Shown one piece after another: positions 7,037 through 7,816 of a DNA stretch of 7,816 nt; the stretch's first letter is position 1; each line of letters starts with the position of its first letter. Location: the NCBI GenBank assembly GCA_011321985.1, contig DROB01000034.1, forward strand, positions 1-7,816. The letters run 5' to 3'. The position numbers and the translations under genes are program-made. Source of the DNA: Gammaproteobacteria bacterium (lineage in GTDB: Bacteria; Pseudomonadota; Gammaproteobacteria; SZUA-229). The notes under the pieces were generated by a model, which was not told the origin of the DNA, made no database searches, and was given only the letters and a program-made list of their open reading frames with translations.

Positions 7037-7552
7037 ATGAAACGTTCAGTAATGCCAGTGATCTATCTGCTTCTCGTTACAGGCTGTATGGGTACGGTGA
7101 GACCGGACCTGGAACCACAATTTGAAAGTAGTCGGGAATATTTTGAGAATCACACATTTACCGCGCTGGTGGATTTCTATGTGCATGGTAATTATTATAT
7201 TGATGAAAACGGTAAACCGATCGAAGGCAAGGATCAGTCTACACGGATTGGCAGTAAAGGTCTGATGACCAAAGACTTCGCTGTGGCTAAAGGAGCAAAA
7301 GGTCATATCTTTTCTATTGGCTTGAATGATGAACGTGATATGGGCATCGGTGTCTCTGAATCAGCAGGTCTAGCCGGCGCATGGAATCCCGGTAATATCT
7401 ATGTGCATTTCTCACGACCTGTAACCCGAGAGGATGTTACACCAGCGGGTATTGCTAGAATATTATCGTCTGTGCTGGTGTTTGATGATTTTAAACCGGG
7501 TTCAGAACTGGATGATATGCTGGAAGACCTGGATACAAGCAAGTCAAAATGA
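7037..7552 (+). CDS. Lipoprotein of unknown function
   Basis: A 171-residue protein with a classic lipoprotein signal: MKRSV, a hydrophobic stretch (VIYLLLV), and lipobox V14-T15-G16-C17. C17 would be lipidated after signal peptidase II cleavage. The residue after it is Met rather than Asp, so outer-membrane sorting is expected in a Gram-negative. The mature protein has no other cysteine. It shows a mixed pattern rich in Gly and beta-prone segments (TALVDFYVHGNYYI, 42-55; GHIFSIGLNDERDMGIGV, 88-105; NIYVHFSRPVTREDV, 119-133) and ends in an acidic, Asp/Glu-rich tail (about 152-166). I do not recognise the family. It lies 29 bp after the exported-protein gene, with a good ribosome binding site, and the two are probably cotranscribed and may act together in the envelope. 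Confidence 0.88.
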   Translation: MKRSVMPVIYLLLVTGCMGTVRPDLEPQFESSREYFENHTFTALVDFYVHGNYYIDENGKPIEGKDQSTRIGSKGLMTKDFAVAKGAKGHIFSIGLNDERDMGIGVSESAGLAGAWNPGNIYVHFSRPVTREDVTPAGIARILSSVLVFDDFKPGSELDDMLEDLDTSKSK

Positions 7553-7636
7553 ATAAACCTATAAACTGGAGTAGGGAGTATATTTTCCAGGATAAAAAAG
7601 TGCCGGAGGGTTTCTTTTTAAATAGTTATGTTCCGT

Positions 7637-7672
7637 TTTAGTGGGTTATCCGCTAAACCGTCATATTTTTTT
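7637..7672 (+). terminator. Probable intrinsic terminator of the envelope gene set
   Basis: TTTAGTGG (7637-7644) pairs with CCGCTAAA (7650-7657) around a 5-nt loop (GTTAT), giving an 8-bp stem with one G-U pair. A run of seven T follows at 7666-7672. The stem is only moderately GC-rich and the T run starts 8 nt after the stem, further than in an ideal intrinsic terminator, so efficiency is uncertain. The position, 85 bp after the lipoprotein stop, fits the end of the rightward transcript. Confidence 0.45.
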
Positions 7673-7769
7673 ACAATATTTATTTTAAAAAATAGCTGTT
7701 AATTCTATCTACTTGAATTTATAGCATAAAAAAATGTGGCATAAGTTTTGCTTTGTGTTTAATACGGCA

Positions 7770-7778
7770 TGCGATAAT
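7770..7778 (+). promoter_or_regulatory. Possible extended -10 promoter element facing right edge
   Basis: TGCGATAAT matches an extended -10 (TGn + GATAAT). No good -35 hexamer lies at 16-18 bp; TTGCTT (7748-7753) is 19 bp away. It sits in AT-rich DNA where such matches arise by chance. It could drive a gene beginning at or beyond the right edge. Confidence 0.28.
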
Positions 7779-7816
7779 GATTTAATATCAAATATAAGTC
7801 ATATGACAAAGCAAGA

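Noticed and set aside
7566..7590. CTGGA/TCCAG inverted repeat after the lipoprotein gene
   Set aside because: Five base pairs with a 15-nt loop and no T tract behind it; the hairpin at 7637-7657 is a better terminator candidate.
7778..7791. FNR-like TGAT-N5-ATCA dyad
   Set aside because: The spacing is 5 rather than 4 and the outer bases do not match; it lies in AT-rich DNA where such dyads are expected by chance.
7803..7816. Possible start of a new gene (ATG ACA AAG CAA)
   Set aside because: Only four codons are visible, there is no Shine-Dalgarno, and AT-rich DNA gives many ATGs; too little to annotate.

Overview
The window looks like a chromosomal segment of a facultatively or strictly anaerobic, Gram-negative, proteobacteria-like bacterium (a gammaproteobacterium is my best guess, from protein flavour and the FNR-type promoter architecture; this is inference). 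Gram-negative is supported by a Sec signal-peptide protein and a lipoprotein. No tRNA, rRNA, mobile element or CRISPR array was seen.

Left two thirds (1-5386, all minus strand, read right to left): a compact central-carbon operon. It starts with ppdK (pyruvate, phosphate dikinase), followed by the gamma, alpha and beta subunits of a pyruvate:ferredoxin oxidoreductase-type enzyme (porC-porA-porB; porB runs off the left edge). Gaps are tiny or negative: 20 bp between ppdK and porC, an 8-bp overlap porC/porA, a 1-bp overlap porA/porB. Together these enzymes interconvert PEP, pyruvate and acetyl-CoA + CO2, reversibly. They could run oxidatively (PPi-linked ATP gain plus reduced ferredoxin) or reductively (acetyl-CoA + CO2 to PEP). 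No delta (2x[4Fe-4S] ferredoxin) subunit lies in its frequent place between gamma and alpha.

Middle (5387-5697): a divergent regulatory region. It holds two perfect 14-bp FNR/DNR-type palindromes (TTGAC-N4-GTCAA), each exactly 22 bp upstream of a -10-like hexamer ending in ACAAT, and pointing in opposite directions. One faces ppdK-por and the other faces rightward. This is the most interesting signal in the window: a shared redox- or NO-responsive switch for both sides.

Right third (5698-7552, plus strand, visibly more AT-rich): an apparent three-gene set of unrecognised envelope proteins. These are a 55-residue single-span membrane protein with three cysteines on its likely cytoplasmic side, a 335-residue exported protein with four cysteines in the mature part, and a 171-residue lipoprotein. 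A probable terminator hairpin follows near 7637-7672. The last 140 bases are AT-rich and may hold a promoter for a gene beyond the right edge.
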